From: an uncultured Desulfatiglans sp.
GTDB lineage: Bacteria > Desulfobacterota > DSM-4660 > Desulfatiglandales > Desulfatiglandaceae
Direction: 5' to 3'
Assembly (NCBI GenBank): GCA_900498135.1
Contig: LR026961.1
Span: 2,248,628-2,312,627, forward strand
Length of the DNA: 64,000 bases
Positions 55,196-63,914 of this stretch are shown piece after piece. Every line of letters starts with the position of its first letter. The stretch's first letter is position 1. Under the pieces are notes generated by a model. That model was not told the origin of the DNA, ran no database searches, and was given only the letters and a program-made list of their open reading frames with translations. Made by a program: the position numbers and the translations under genes.

Positions 55196-56371
55196 GTGAA
55201 AAAAGACGTTTATATCGTCGGTGCGACAAGAACCCCGATCGGCTCATTCGGTGGCTCACTGAAATCATTTTCTGCAACGGATCTGGCGGTAGCGGTGATC
55301 GAGTCCGTGATTCAAAGGGCCGGCATAGAAAAGTCGACGGTCGACAAGGTGTATTTCGGCAATTGTTTTGATCCGTTGGCGAATAATATTGCACGCATCG
55401 CTGCCGTGAAGGCCGGTTTGCCCCTGCAGACGGCAGGGGTTTCCATTTCATCCACCTGCGGGTCTGGAATGCAGGCGGCAGCGACCGCCTTGCAAGCCAT
55501 CCGGGATGGCGAGGGCGATGTTGTCGTGGCGGGCGGCGTCGAAAGCATGTCGAATGCGCCCTACATCTCCAACAGCAATCGCTGGGGGCAGCGGCTTCGG
55601 CACACCGAACTATATGACCTTGTCTGGAAGGCGATGCAGGAGTATCCGCTGGGAGCCGGCATGGGTGTCACGGCGGAGAATGTAGCGGCCAGGGACAAGA
55701 TTTCCAGGGAGGATCAGGATGAACTGGCCTACACCAGTCAGTCGAGAGCCTTGGCGGCGATTGAATCCGGAAAATTCAAGGAGGAAATCACATCGCTGCT
55801 CATCCCACAGCGTAAAGGGGATGCGAAGGTCGTCGATACGGATGAACACCCCAGGCAGGTGACGCTCGAGCAACTGGCCAAACTTCCTCCTGCCTTCAAG
55901 CCTGGAGGATGCGTTACAGCGGGGAATTCTTCCGGAATCAACGATGGTGCTGCCGCCATGGTCCTGATGAGTCAAGACAAACTCGAGCAAACCGGCTTCA
56001 AGCCTTTGGGACGTATTCTGGATACGACCGTGGTAGGGGTCGACCCAGACTACATGGGTGATGGACCGGTGCCGGCTATCAGGAAGCTGCTCGAAAGAAA
56101 CGGTCTCGAACTGCCGGATATCGGGTTGATAGAACTTAACGAGGCGTTTGCAGCCCAGTATTTGTCTTGTGAGCGGGCATTGGGGCTCGATCGTGAAATC
56201 ACCAACGTCAACGGGAGCGGTATCGCACTTGGACACCCGGTGGGGTGTACCGGCTCTCGGATCATGGTTACACTTCTGCACGAGATGCGACGGCGGAGCC
56301 TGAGATTGGGGTTGGCTGCACTGTGTGCTGGAGGAGGGCAGGGTTTTGCGACCTTGATCGAGGCGTTGTAG
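55196..56371 (+). CDS. Acetyl-CoA acyltransferase (thiolase)
   Basis: A 391-residue thiolase. The acyl-accepting cysteine is in ISSTCGSGMQ; the catalytic histidine and cysteine are in ALGHPVGCTG and ALCAGGGQG. It completes the beta-oxidation spiral. The GTG at 55196 is chosen because AAGGAGG lies five bases upstream; a GTG at 55178 is less likely. It closes the four-gene run. Confidence 0.94.
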   Translation: MKKDVYIVGATRTPIGSFGGSLKSFSATDLAVAVIESVIQRAGIEKSTVDKVYFGNCFDPLANNIARIAAVKAGLPLQTAGVSISSTCGSGMQAAATALQAIRDGEGDVVVAGGVESMSNAPYISNSNRWGQRLRHTELYDLVWKAMQEYPLGAGMGVTAENVAARDKISREDQDELAYTSQSRALAAIESGKFKEEITSLLIPQRKGDAKVVDTDEHPRQVTLEQLAKLPPAFKPGGCVTAGNSSGINDGAAAMVLMSQDKLEQTGFKPLGRILDTTVVGVDPDYMGDGPVPAIRKLLERNGLELPDIGLIELNEAFAAQYLSCERALGLDREITNVNGSGIALGHPVGCTGSRIMVTLLHEMRRRSLRLGLAALCAGGGQGFATLIEAL

Positions 56372-56532
56372 TGAGCTGTCCGTCAAAAAGATGAAGGTCT
56401 TTCATCGGCTTTGCTCAAGGAGTGTAGCGTTTTTTAGAAGGATGCGCGCATACAGGATGGAGCTTGAGGAGGGCGGTTGCCGCTTCGAGCGTTTTTAGGA
56501 AGAATCGGATTCTTGGGCAAAGGAGGCCTTTG

Positions 56533-56566
56533 GGGCCCAGCCGTGCTGGACGGGCAGGCTGGGCCC
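56533..56566. terminator. Strong hairpin after the beta-oxidation genes (no T-tract)
   Basis: GGGCCCAGCC, a 14-base loop and GGCTGGGCCC form a perfect ten-pair GC-rich stem. No T-run follows, so it may stabilise the upstream message or act as a rho-related stop rather than an intrinsic terminator. The 449-base gap (56372-56820) shows no other gene. Confidence 0.4.
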
Positions 56567-56820
56567 GGGGATGACTGGTAAGCCCCTGTTGGGGCCTTTC
56601 CGGGGGCCATAGTGGGTATCACACGTAATCGCGCTTCCGGATGGTGGATGGCTTGTGTGTGTTCCCTTCGGAATCGGTATGCGCCGGTTTTCTGGGATCA
56701 AGGTGGGAAAGGAGGTGATGTTGTCAGGTTCAAAAAAGGATTTTCTGTAGGTGAATGAAGATCAACCCTCAACTTGAAGCCCATGGAGCTGACCTCCAGC
56801 CTTGTCAGAAGGAGGAACTT

Positions 56821-58362
56821 ATGAGAGGAATCAACCTGGCAACCTATCTTGAACAAACTACCACTGCTCACCCCGACAAAATCGGTTTAATATTCGACGA
56901 CCGCAAATGGACTTTCCAGCAAATCAATGAAAATGCAAGCCGTATCGCCTCAGGTCTTGTCGAACTCGGCATAAAAAAAGGTGAACGTGTCACGCTGTTT
57001 CTACCCAATGTGCCTGAATTCTTTTTCTGGTTTTTCGGCGTGGTAAAAGCCGGGGCGGTAGTCAATCCTTTGAATGTCATGTTGAAACAGAGGGAGTTGG
57101 ACTACATTGTCGACGACTGCACACCTCGATTGATCGTAACGACCGCGGACCTTGTTTCAGAGCCCTTGAAGATCATCGAGAAGGCCGGCGACAAGGCTCC
57201 GAAGATGATTGTCATTGGTGGAGGGCAGGAAGAAAAAGCGATCAGTTATGAAAAGTGGATCGAGGGCGCGAAACCTGATTTCGATGCCGTCCCTGTGGAG
57301 AAGGAGGATCTGGCAGCAATCCTGTACACCTCGGGTACGACGGGCAAGCCAAAAGGCGTGATGTTGACCCACAACAATCTTTGGACCAATGGCCGGCATT
57401 GCGCCGACTGGGCCGAAACCACCTGCAAAGATACGACCGTTTGCGCATTGCCTCTCTTCCATTCCTACGCCTTGACCCATGTCATGGCGGAACTCTGGTT
57501 TGTCGGCGGGACGCTCGTCTGGTTGGGCCGGTTCGATCCGGAGGCTTGCCTGCAGGCGCTCGCCAAATACGAGGCCACGGCGTTTCATGGGGTGGCGACC
57601 ATGTATTACGCGATCATCAGCCATCCAAAGGTGGACGAGTACGCTGCCAAAATCCATTTGCGCTACTGCGTGACAGGCGCCGCGGTCACCCCGGAGCCCA
57701 TACTGATGGCCTGGAACCAGAAATTTACCCCGCTGAGTGAAGGATACGGAACCACCGAGGCGGCCCCCGTCGTCCTGATGAACCCGCTCAGTGGGAAGGG
57801 GGTCCAGAAGGCAAATTCCTGCGGCGTCCCCATCGTACCGGAGATCGAGATAGCGATCGTAGATGAAAACAGCAAGCGTGTGGGACCTCATGAGGTCGGT
57901 GAATTGGCTATCAGGGGGCCCAATATTATGAAGGGGTACTGGAATAAGCCTGAGGCAACTGCCGCTGTGATAAAAAATGGCTGGTTCCACAGCGGTGACA
58001 TGGGATATCTGGACGAGGATGGGTATTGTTATATCAAAGACCGGAAAAACGATATGATCATTACAGGAGGATTTAACATTTACCCGAAGGAGATTGAGGA
58101 TCTGCTCTATACCCATCCGGCCATAGCGGAGGTACAGGTCGTCGGGATCCCTGATCTCGCTAAAGGAGAGATTGCTGTTGCATGTATTGCCCTTAAAGCG
58201 GGGGAATCTGCTACGGAAGAAGAAATCATTCAGTTCTGTCGCAATAACATTGCTAATTACAAAGTGCCAAAACGAGTGCATTTTATGAAAGAACTTCCCA
58301 AGACGGTGACTGGAAAACTTGAAAAGGTAAGCCTAAGAGCATTGCTGAAAGACAATGCTTAA
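56821..58362 (+). CDS. Long-chain-type acyl-CoA ligase (AMP-forming)
   Basis: A 513-residue ANL-family enzyme. LYTSGTTGKPKGV (P-loop), EGYGTTEAAP, GELAIRGPNIMKGYW, RKNDMIITGGFNIYP and the lysine in PKTVTGKLEK are canonical. It activates a carboxylic acid for oxidation. ATG 56821 has AAGGAGG six bases upstream; ATG 56755 would add 22 residues without a site. Exact chain length cannot be told by eye. Confidence 0.9.
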   Translation: MRGINLATYLEQTTTAHPDKIGLIFDDRKWTFQQINENASRIASGLVELGIKKGERVTLFLPNVPEFFFWFFGVVKAGAVVNPLNVMLKQRELDYIVDDCTPRLIVTTADLVSEPLKIIEKAGDKAPKMIVIGGGQEEKAISYEKWIEGAKPDFDAVPVEKEDLAAILYTSGTTGKPKGVMLTHNNLWTNGRHCADWAETTCKDTTVCALPLFHSYALTHVMAELWFVGGTLVWLGRFDPEACLQALAKYEATAFHGVATMYYAIISHPKVDEYAAKIHLRYCVTGAAVTPEPILMAWNQKFTPLSEGYGTTEAAPVVLMNPLSGKGVQKANSCGVPIVPEIEIAIVDENSKRVGPHEVGELAIRGPNIMKGYWNKPEATAAVIKNGWFHSGDMGYLDEDGYCYIKDRKNDMIITGGFNIYPKEIEDLLYTHPAIAEVQVVGIPDLAKGEIAVACIALKAGESATEEEIIQFCRNNIANYKVPKRVHFMKELPKTVTGKLEKVSLRALLKDNA

Positions 58363-58384
58363 ATCATTTTTGCAGTATGAATAA

Positions 58385-58416
58385 ACAGTATATAACAGTT
58401 TTACTGTAAATACAGT
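58385..58416. promoter_or_regulatory. Cluster of ACAGT/ACTGT half-sites before the TRAP genes
   Basis: ACAGT occurs at 58385, 58395 and 58412, and ACTGT at 58403. The middle two form ACAGTTTTACTGT, a palindrome. The cluster lies 26 bases upstream of the dctP start and looks like a repressor or activator operator. Confidence 0.35.
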
Positions 58417-58441
58417 TTGTTTATTGAAAAGGAGATGTAAA

Positions 58442-59449
58442 ATGAAGAAATCTTTCTGGGTGGTGACTGTTATAATGCTGGCGCTGATTTCCCTTATCGG
58501 AATTCAAAATGCCTCTGCCGGCGATAAGATCCAAATGGGACTGTACAGCATTGCTCCTCCGTTCTCTCCGATCAACAAAGCCATGGAGATGATGGATACA
58601 TTCTTGCAGGAGGAGGGGAAAGGGGCCATCGAAGTCCAATTGTATCCGTCCGGCCAGCTGGGGGCCGAAAGTGCCGGCCTCAACAAACTTCAGATTGGAG
58701 CGGTTCAGGCCGGTGCCATTACAGGAGTGGCTATTTCGACTATTGAACCTAAAGCGAATATCTTGATGATGCCTTTTGTAATCAAAAACTGGGAAGACGT
58801 AGAAAAGCTTGCAAACAGTGAGATGATGAAAGAAATCGGACTTTCTCTCGAAAAAAAGGGTCTGAAGTTGATGGGAATCGGAAGCTATGGATTTTTCAAT
58901 ATTTTGTCTGTTAAGAAACCCCTTGTGAAACCGGAAGATTTTCCTGGTGTGAAGATCCGCGTGTTCCCTACACCGGTTTTGGTTGACCTGTATAAGATGC
59001 TGGGAGCATCGCCCACGCCGATAGCCTTCCCTGAAATATACACTGCATTACAGCAGGGAGTTATCGAGGCAACTGACGGAACACTGGACAGTTCTCATGC
59101 CTCCAAACAGTATGAGGTGGCAAAACATCTCACAAAGACGGAGCATATCCACGGTTGGTTCTTGTACCTTGTAAATAAAGCATGGTTTGAAGGTCTGTCA
59201 GCGGACAATCAAAAATTGCTTCAGGATGCGTTTGCGAAATATTCCGCTGTAGCCAGAACCGAAAGCAAAAATTATGACGATAAAATTTTTAAAATTTACG
59301 AGGATGCCGGAGTTGAAATTATAACCTTGGAAGAAGATCAAAGAAACGCTCTAAAAGAAATTGCGCTACCTATTCATGATAAGTATCGCAGTGTTATCGG
59401 AGAGGATTTTTTGGATCGCTTCTATAAGGAAATGAATTTCGAAAAATAG
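58442..59449 (+). CDS. TRAP transporter solute-binding protein (DctP)
   Basis: A 335-residue periplasmic binding protein. Signal peptide ends NASA, likely cut before GDKI. PSGQLGAESAGLNKLQIGA and the conserved arginine in GVKIRVFPTP (which binds the ligand carboxylate) are family marks. ATG 58442 follows AAAAGGAG. The ligand is an organic acid, not determined. It delivers substrate to the DctQM pair. Confidence 0.92.
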   Translation: MKKSFWVVTVIMLALISLIGIQNASAGDKIQMGLYSIAPPFSPINKAMEMMDTFLQEEGKGAIEVQLYPSGQLGAESAGLNKLQIGAVQAGAITGVAISTIEPKANILMMPFVIKNWEDVEKLANSEMMKEIGLSLEKKGLKLMGIGSYGFFNILSVKKPLVKPEDFPGVKIRVFPTPVLVDLYKMLGASPTPIAFPEIYTALQQGVIEATDGTLDSSHASKQYEVAKHLTKTEHIHGWFLYLVNKAWFEGLSADNQKLLQDAFAKYSAVARTESKNYDDKIFKIYEDAGVEIITLEEDQRNALKEIALPIHDKYRSVIGEDFLDRFYKEMNFEK

Positions 59450-59463
59450 CCACCCTATCGTTG

Positions 59464-59494
59464 AATGGAACATGGGGAATCCCCATGTTCCATT
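59464..59494 (+). other. Perfect intercistronic hairpin between dctP and dctQ
   Basis: AATGGAACATGGGG, loop AAT, CCCCATGTTCCATT: 14 perfect pairs with a three-base loop, starting 15 bases after the dctP stop. No T-tract. It ends 15 bases before the dctQ start. It probably stabilises dctP mRNA so that the binding protein outnumbers the membrane subunits. Confidence 0.7.
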
Positions 59495-59509
59495 GGAAGG
59501 GGAGGGTTT

Positions 59510-59983
59510 ATGCTTTCTGCGTTGATGAAATGGATATCCAGGTTAGAAGTATCTGCGATTGTTCTGCTGTTCGCATTTAATTTGATCATTTTATTTGTGA
59601 CAGTAGTTTATAGGTATGCTTTAAATAACTCTCCAACCTGGCCGGAAGAAGCGAGCAGATATGTGATGATTTGGATCATTTATATCGGTGTTTCGCAATC
59701 AATAGAAAAAAACACTGAAATTCGTATTGATGCGCTGCAACGCTTTGTCAACAAAAAATGGTTTATTCTTTTTACAGAGATTTTTGCTGTTTTAGTATGC
59801 TTGCTAATTTCTGCTATACTTTGTTTTTATGCATATAGTTTTACTAAGATTTTATATCAAAGCAGCTCTATTGCGGCTTCATTTCCAATGCCAATGTATA
59901 TCATCTATGCTATCATTCCTGTAACGACAGCGCTCATGTTTGTAAAATATTTATCTCGATTAGTGTCTGTTTTTAAAAATTAG
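59510..59983 (+). CDS. TRAP transporter small permease (DctQ)
   Basis: A 157-residue protein with four membrane segments. The conserved TWPEEASRYVMIWIIYIG is the DctQ signature. ATG 59510 follows GGGGAGGG. It is AT-rich compared with the genes upstream. Confidence 0.9.
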   Translation: MLSALMKWISRLEVSAIVLLFAFNLIILFVTVVYRYALNNSPTWPEEASRYVMIWIIYIGVSQSIEKNTEIRIDALQRFVNKKWFILFTEIFAVLVCLLISAILCFYAYSFTKILYQSSSIAASFPMPMYIIYAIIPVTTALMFVKYLSRLVSVFKN

Positions 59984-60060
59984 ATAAAAAGTGAAATTTT
60001 AGTCTTATTGGCGTTGTTGACCGGATGACATTTTTTTAATTTTGTCCAGAAGGTTATGAT

Positions 60061-61353
60061 ATGGATATAATAGCTTTAGTTGTTGTCCTCTTGGGCAGTT
60101 TTCTGTTGACTGTTCCGATAGGGTTTGCATTCATTGCAACAACTATTCTTTTAATGTTGTTGTTTACAAACTTACCATATCTTATGGTCGCTGAGGGATT
60201 GTTTTCCAAGCTGGATTCTTTCCCGCTAGAAGCCGTGCTGTTTTTTATCCTTTTGGGTAACATCATGAAAGAGGGAAAATCCTCCCGCTATCTGATTGAT
60301 TTTACCAAGGCGCTCATGTACAGGGTCCCTGGAGGACTGGGCATCGCAGGTGTTATGGCGTGCGCGATTTTCGGTGCGATTTCCGGTTCTGCTACGGCAA
60401 CGGTTGTAGCGATCGGGGCGATCATGGTTCCTGCAATGGCCATGGCCAGATATGAAAAGGCCTTTGCCGTAGGATTGCTGACGACAGCCAGCATTCTGGG
60501 TGTTATTATTCCCCCGAGCATTTTGATGATCCTCTATTCGGTGGTGGCGAATGTGTCCATGGCCAAGCTCTTTTTGGGGGGGTTCATCCCTGGGCTGATC
60601 TTGGCAGGAGGGCTTTCCATTTATACGGCGATTGTCTGCAAAAAACACGGATACGGGGTGCTGCCCGGGGCGAATGATGCCCTTTTCGGGCCGGATGGTC
60701 TCATTAGGCCTTTCAAGAAGGCTTTTTGGGCCTTGATCCTTCCGTTCTTGATTTTAGGCGGGATTTACGGTGGGATTTTTACTCCCACGGAAGCGGCTGT
60801 GGTGGGATGTGTTTATGCTATTATCATTGAACTTTTTATTTATCGGACATTGCATCTCAAGTCGATTATCGGAGTGCTGAAGACATCCGGTATTACCACC
60901 GGCGCTTTGTTGATCACACTTGCTGGAGCATGTATTTTTACGGATTATCTGACCCTGAAACAAATTCCTCAGGACCTGTCTGCATTTGTTGTGGAAAATA
61001 TTAGTTCTCAATATGTTTTCTTGTTGTTTGTCAACGTGTTTTTTCTTTTTCTTGGTACGTTCATTGATCCGCTTTCCGCGATTATTGTTGTTACACCTCT
61101 GCTCATGCCGACTGTAACTGCATTGAATATCGATCCTATATTTTTAGGTGTCATTCTGACGATCAACTTGGGGATAGGCTATTGCACTCCGCCATTAGGG
61201 GCCAACATTTTCGTCGCTGCTCTTGTAATGGATGAAGCCTTTTCCAGAATAGCAGTGGCTGTGATTCCAGCCATCCTAATATGCCTACTGGTGCTAGCTA
61301 TATTGAATGTATTCCCGGCAGTTGTGATGTTTTTGCCTAATCTCTTAATGTAA
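60061..61353 (+). CDS. TRAP transporter large permease (DctM)
   Basis: A 430-residue membrane protein of about 12 segments. AIFGAISGSATATVVAIG and GVIIPPSILMILYS are DctM marks. It uses a sodium or proton gradient to take up the acid caught by DctP. Third gene of the TRAP set, starting 77 bases after dctQ. Confidence 0.93.
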   Translation: MDIIALVVVLLGSFLLTVPIGFAFIATTILLMLLFTNLPYLMVAEGLFSKLDSFPLEAVLFFILLGNIMKEGKSSRYLIDFTKALMYRVPGGLGIAGVMACAIFGAISGSATATVVAIGAIMVPAMAMARYEKAFAVGLLTTASILGVIIPPSILMILYSVVANVSMAKLFLGGFIPGLILAGGLSIYTAIVCKKHGYGVLPGANDALFGPDGLIRPFKKAFWALILPFLILGGIYGGIFTPTEAAVVGCVYAIIIELFIYRTLHLKSIIGVLKTSGITTGALLITLAGACIFTDYLTLKQIPQDLSAFVVENISSQYVFLLFVNVFFLFLGTFIDPLSAIIVVTPLLMPTVTALNIDPIFLGVILTINLGIGYCTPPLGANIFVAALVMDEAFSRIAVAVIPAILICLLVLAILNVFPAVVMFLPNLLM

Positions 61354-61489
61354 ATTACCAGATGTGGTTTTATGCGATGGTTATTTCTTCTCTGTGTTTA
61401 TTGTTAATATAATCCGCTGAATTGCCTTGAATTTTTTGGTGTATGTATTGGATTTTTATCAATTTACACAAAATCTGGATGATCGTGTT

Positions 61490-61981
61490 ATGGAACACAA
61501 AAGTTTGTTAAAAGGAAAGAAAGTCCTTCTTGTCGATGATGAAGTCGACATTCTGGAAACGCTGCTTGATATTCTCACTATGTGCGAAGTCAAGACAGCT
61601 TCCGATTTTGAGACAGCAAAAGCTCTGCTGGAGAATGAGCATTTCGATATTGCTGTTTTAGATATAATGGGTGTCGATGGATATACATTACTGGAAATTG
61701 CAAAAAATAAAGGCATTATCGCAATTATGCTGACTGCTCATGCACTTAGTTTGGAGAATACTTTTCAATCCTTTGAAAGAGGCGCTGATTTATATGTTCC
61801 AAAAGAAGAATTGTTCAATATCGCTGTTTTCTTGGAGGACGTGTTAGAAGGTCGTTCCAAAGGCCGCCATTCCTGGTGGAAATGGATGGAGCGTTTCGGA
61901 CCTTTTTATGATAAACGCTTCGGTGAAGACTGGAAGAAAAAAAGTGAAAAACTGCTTGAACGTTTGAAATATCGAGTTTAA
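61490..61981 (+). CDS. Single-domain response regulator with C-terminal tail
   Basis: A 163-residue receiver protein. Acidic pair and acceptor region VLLVDDEVDILE and VLDIMGVDGY (acceptor Asp); AIMLTAH and VPKEEL complete the site. No DNA-binding output: the tail (KGRHSWWKWMERFGPFYDKR) is aromatic and basic. A sensor is not nearby. The start is uncertain, with TTG 61427 as an alternative. It may report on TRAP substrate or chemotaxis. Confidence 0.8.
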   Translation: MEHKSLLKGKKVLLVDDEVDILETLLDILTMCEVKTASDFETAKALLENEHFDIAVLDIMGVDGYTLLEIAKNKGIIAIMLTAHALSLENTFQSFERGADLYVPKEELFNIAVFLEDVLEGRSKGRHSWWKWMERFGPFYDKRFGEDWKKKSEKLLERLKYRV

Positions 61982-62177
61982 ATGTGAAAATTTGTTTTTT
62001 GATAAAAATCTGCGCGAAATTTGCTGCTATTGTATCGCATGGCATAAAGTTTGTGGAAGATGCATCGCGAATGATTCTCTAATTGACGATATTTTGTGCC
62101 TTAGATGAACGATTCGCTTGCCAATTGTCTAGCATTCTTTCTGCTTTTGCAAATTGATCATGGAGATGGAATTGTAT

Positions 62178-62942
62178 ATGAATGCAGACTCGATCCTATA
62201 TGAAGTAAGGGGAGGAGTAGGGATCATTACGCTGAACCGACCCGAACTTATGAATGCAATGAATGACCAAATGGTCGATGCATTGATCGAAGCTGTCCGC
62301 TTCTCTGAATCCAGCCCTGATGTAAAAACCCTCGTTCTAACCGGAAGAGGCCGTGCGTTTTGTGGTGGTGCAGACTTGGGGCGGTTCCTCGAGGATTATG
62401 AGGCCTTCATTCGAAGTGGGAAGGCGTCCGAATTTTATAAGAGATCACTGCCGGAGGTTTTTTATCGTTTTTCGAAACCGCTGATCGTTGGGGTGAACGG
62501 GCCTGCCGTTGGTGTTGGAATGACTCTGATGCTTGCATGCGATATCCGCATCGCGGTCCATAGTGCTTATTTCAGCGCTCCTTTCGCCCAGATCGGGCTT
62601 ACGCCGGAATTCGGCAGTACATTCTGCCTTCCTCGCTTGGTTGGATATCCTAAGACGATGGAGTGGCTTCTTACAGGGAGGAAAATACCCGCTGAAGAAG
62701 CGCTTGCGAATCGTCTCATCAATCAGGTGGTTGAGGATGATGTGCTTTTGCCGACCGTTTTGGGGCTTGCCGAGAAGATCGGATCATTCCCCGAAGAGGC
62801 CTGTGCGGCTATCAAAAGGCTGGTTCGTCAGGGGCAGGAAAGCGGGTTAGGGGAGTGTATTGAGAGGGAGGAGACGGCTTTTCGCGAATCTCAGAAGAGG
62901 CCGGTTCATTATGAGATGGTAAGGAGGATGATGCGAAAATAA
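62178..62942 (+). CDS. Crotonase-family protein, enoyl-CoA isomerase-like
   Basis: A 254-residue crotonase-fold enzyme (RAFCGGADLGR oxyanion hole). The two hydratase glutamates are missing (first position falls in GVGMTLMLACD), but LTPEFGSTFCLPRLVG resembles the catalytic loop of delta3-delta2 enoyl-CoA isomerases (ECI2/PaaG-like). It is therefore probably an isomerase for unsaturated or ring-derived acyl-CoA. Start ATG 62178 is chosen; ATG 62160 is an alternative. Confidence 0.8.
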   Translation: MNADSILYEVRGGVGIITLNRPELMNAMNDQMVDALIEAVRFSESSPDVKTLVLTGRGRAFCGGADLGRFLEDYEAFIRSGKASEFYKRSLPEVFYRFSKPLIVGVNGPAVGVGMTLMLACDIRIAVHSAYFSAPFAQIGLTPEFGSTFCLPRLVGYPKTMEWLLTGRKIPAEEALANRLINQVVEDDVLLPTVLGLAEKIGSFPEEACAAIKRLVRQGQESGLGECIEREETAFRESQKRPVHYEMVRRMMRK

Positions 62943-63159
62943 ACCTTAAATTTTTATTTGCTATGGGTTTACTTTTTCTTGGTATGCGTTATATTATGCG
63001 TAAAATTGTCATGCACTGTGTTGCATGAGTAAAGCGAAATATATTTTTTGTAGTATTGGCTCTTTAATTTCGTTAGATGAATTTATTTTATGTATTATGA
63101 GATTTGAATAGTATTCTTTGATATAATGTGATCATTTACGTTTCAAGTGGAAATACTAT

Positions 63160-63780
63160 ATGAAACGAAGTGGATTAACTGAAAAGCGAATTTTACATGC
63201 GGCATTAGCGTTGTTTGTTAGAAATGGTTATCATGGCACATCTGTAAACGACATCACTAAAGAAGTTGGTCTTACAAAAGGGGCTTTATACGCTCATTTT
63301 CAAAATAAAGGTGAGCTGCTTCTGAAAATAATCGATGAATTCAGGGTAGAATATATAGAAAAAATGATTAAGAAGGTCGAGTCGCATCCTGGGAATGCTA
63401 TTGATAAATTGAATTGTGCAATTAGTTTTAGCTCCAGGTTTGCTCTTCAGAACCCCGATCTTTGCCTTTTTTTGACTTTTCTTACTACCGAGTTGAATAC
63501 GGATGTAGATTTTGAACCTGCACTAAAGTCTGTTTACAGGGATTACCAAAAGTTTATAAGCGAACTGATCAGGGATGGCATACGCCAAGGTCTGATCAAT
63601 CCTGGCTTGGATACTGAACTCGCTGCTTTGACTTTCATGGCCATTCATGACGGTGTGTTGCATCAATGGGCCTTGAACCGTGATCGGATTGACGGAGGGA
63701 AGTATGTCAAGACCTTCCGTTTTATCTTTGTCAAGGGATTGATGGCGCAGGGGCAAGAGGAGGGGGGCGCCGCTTCGTAA
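63160..63780 (+). CDS. TetR-family transcriptional regulator
   Basis: A 206-residue repressor. HTH: GTSVNDITKEVGLTKGALYA HFQNKGELL. Ligand-binding domain is helical and likely senses an acyl-CoA. Upstream DNA carries AGTATT and AATACT in inverted orientation about 37 bases apart, a possible autoregulatory pair. Likely regulator of the catabolic block at 52-63 kb. Confidence 0.88.
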   Translation: MKRSGLTEKRILHAALALFVRNGYHGTSVNDITKEVGLTKGALYAHFQNKGELLLKIIDEFRVEYIEKMIKKVESHPGNAIDKLNCAISFSSRFALQNPDLCLFLTFLTTELNTDVDFEPALKSVYRDYQKFISELIRDGIRQGLINPGLDTELAALTFMAIHDGVLHQWALNRDRIDGGKYVKTFRFIFVKGLMAQGQEEGGAAS

Positions 63781-63914
63781 AGTTGACCCCCGTTATGGAC
63801 GCTTTCGCTCAGTTGTATCGCGGGTAGAGCGGGTACGTGCGTCTCGGACCATGGGTGGCCTCGATACGCACCCATCGTTGAGGAATATCGTGTGGTAGCC
63901 GAGAAAGCTGTTTA

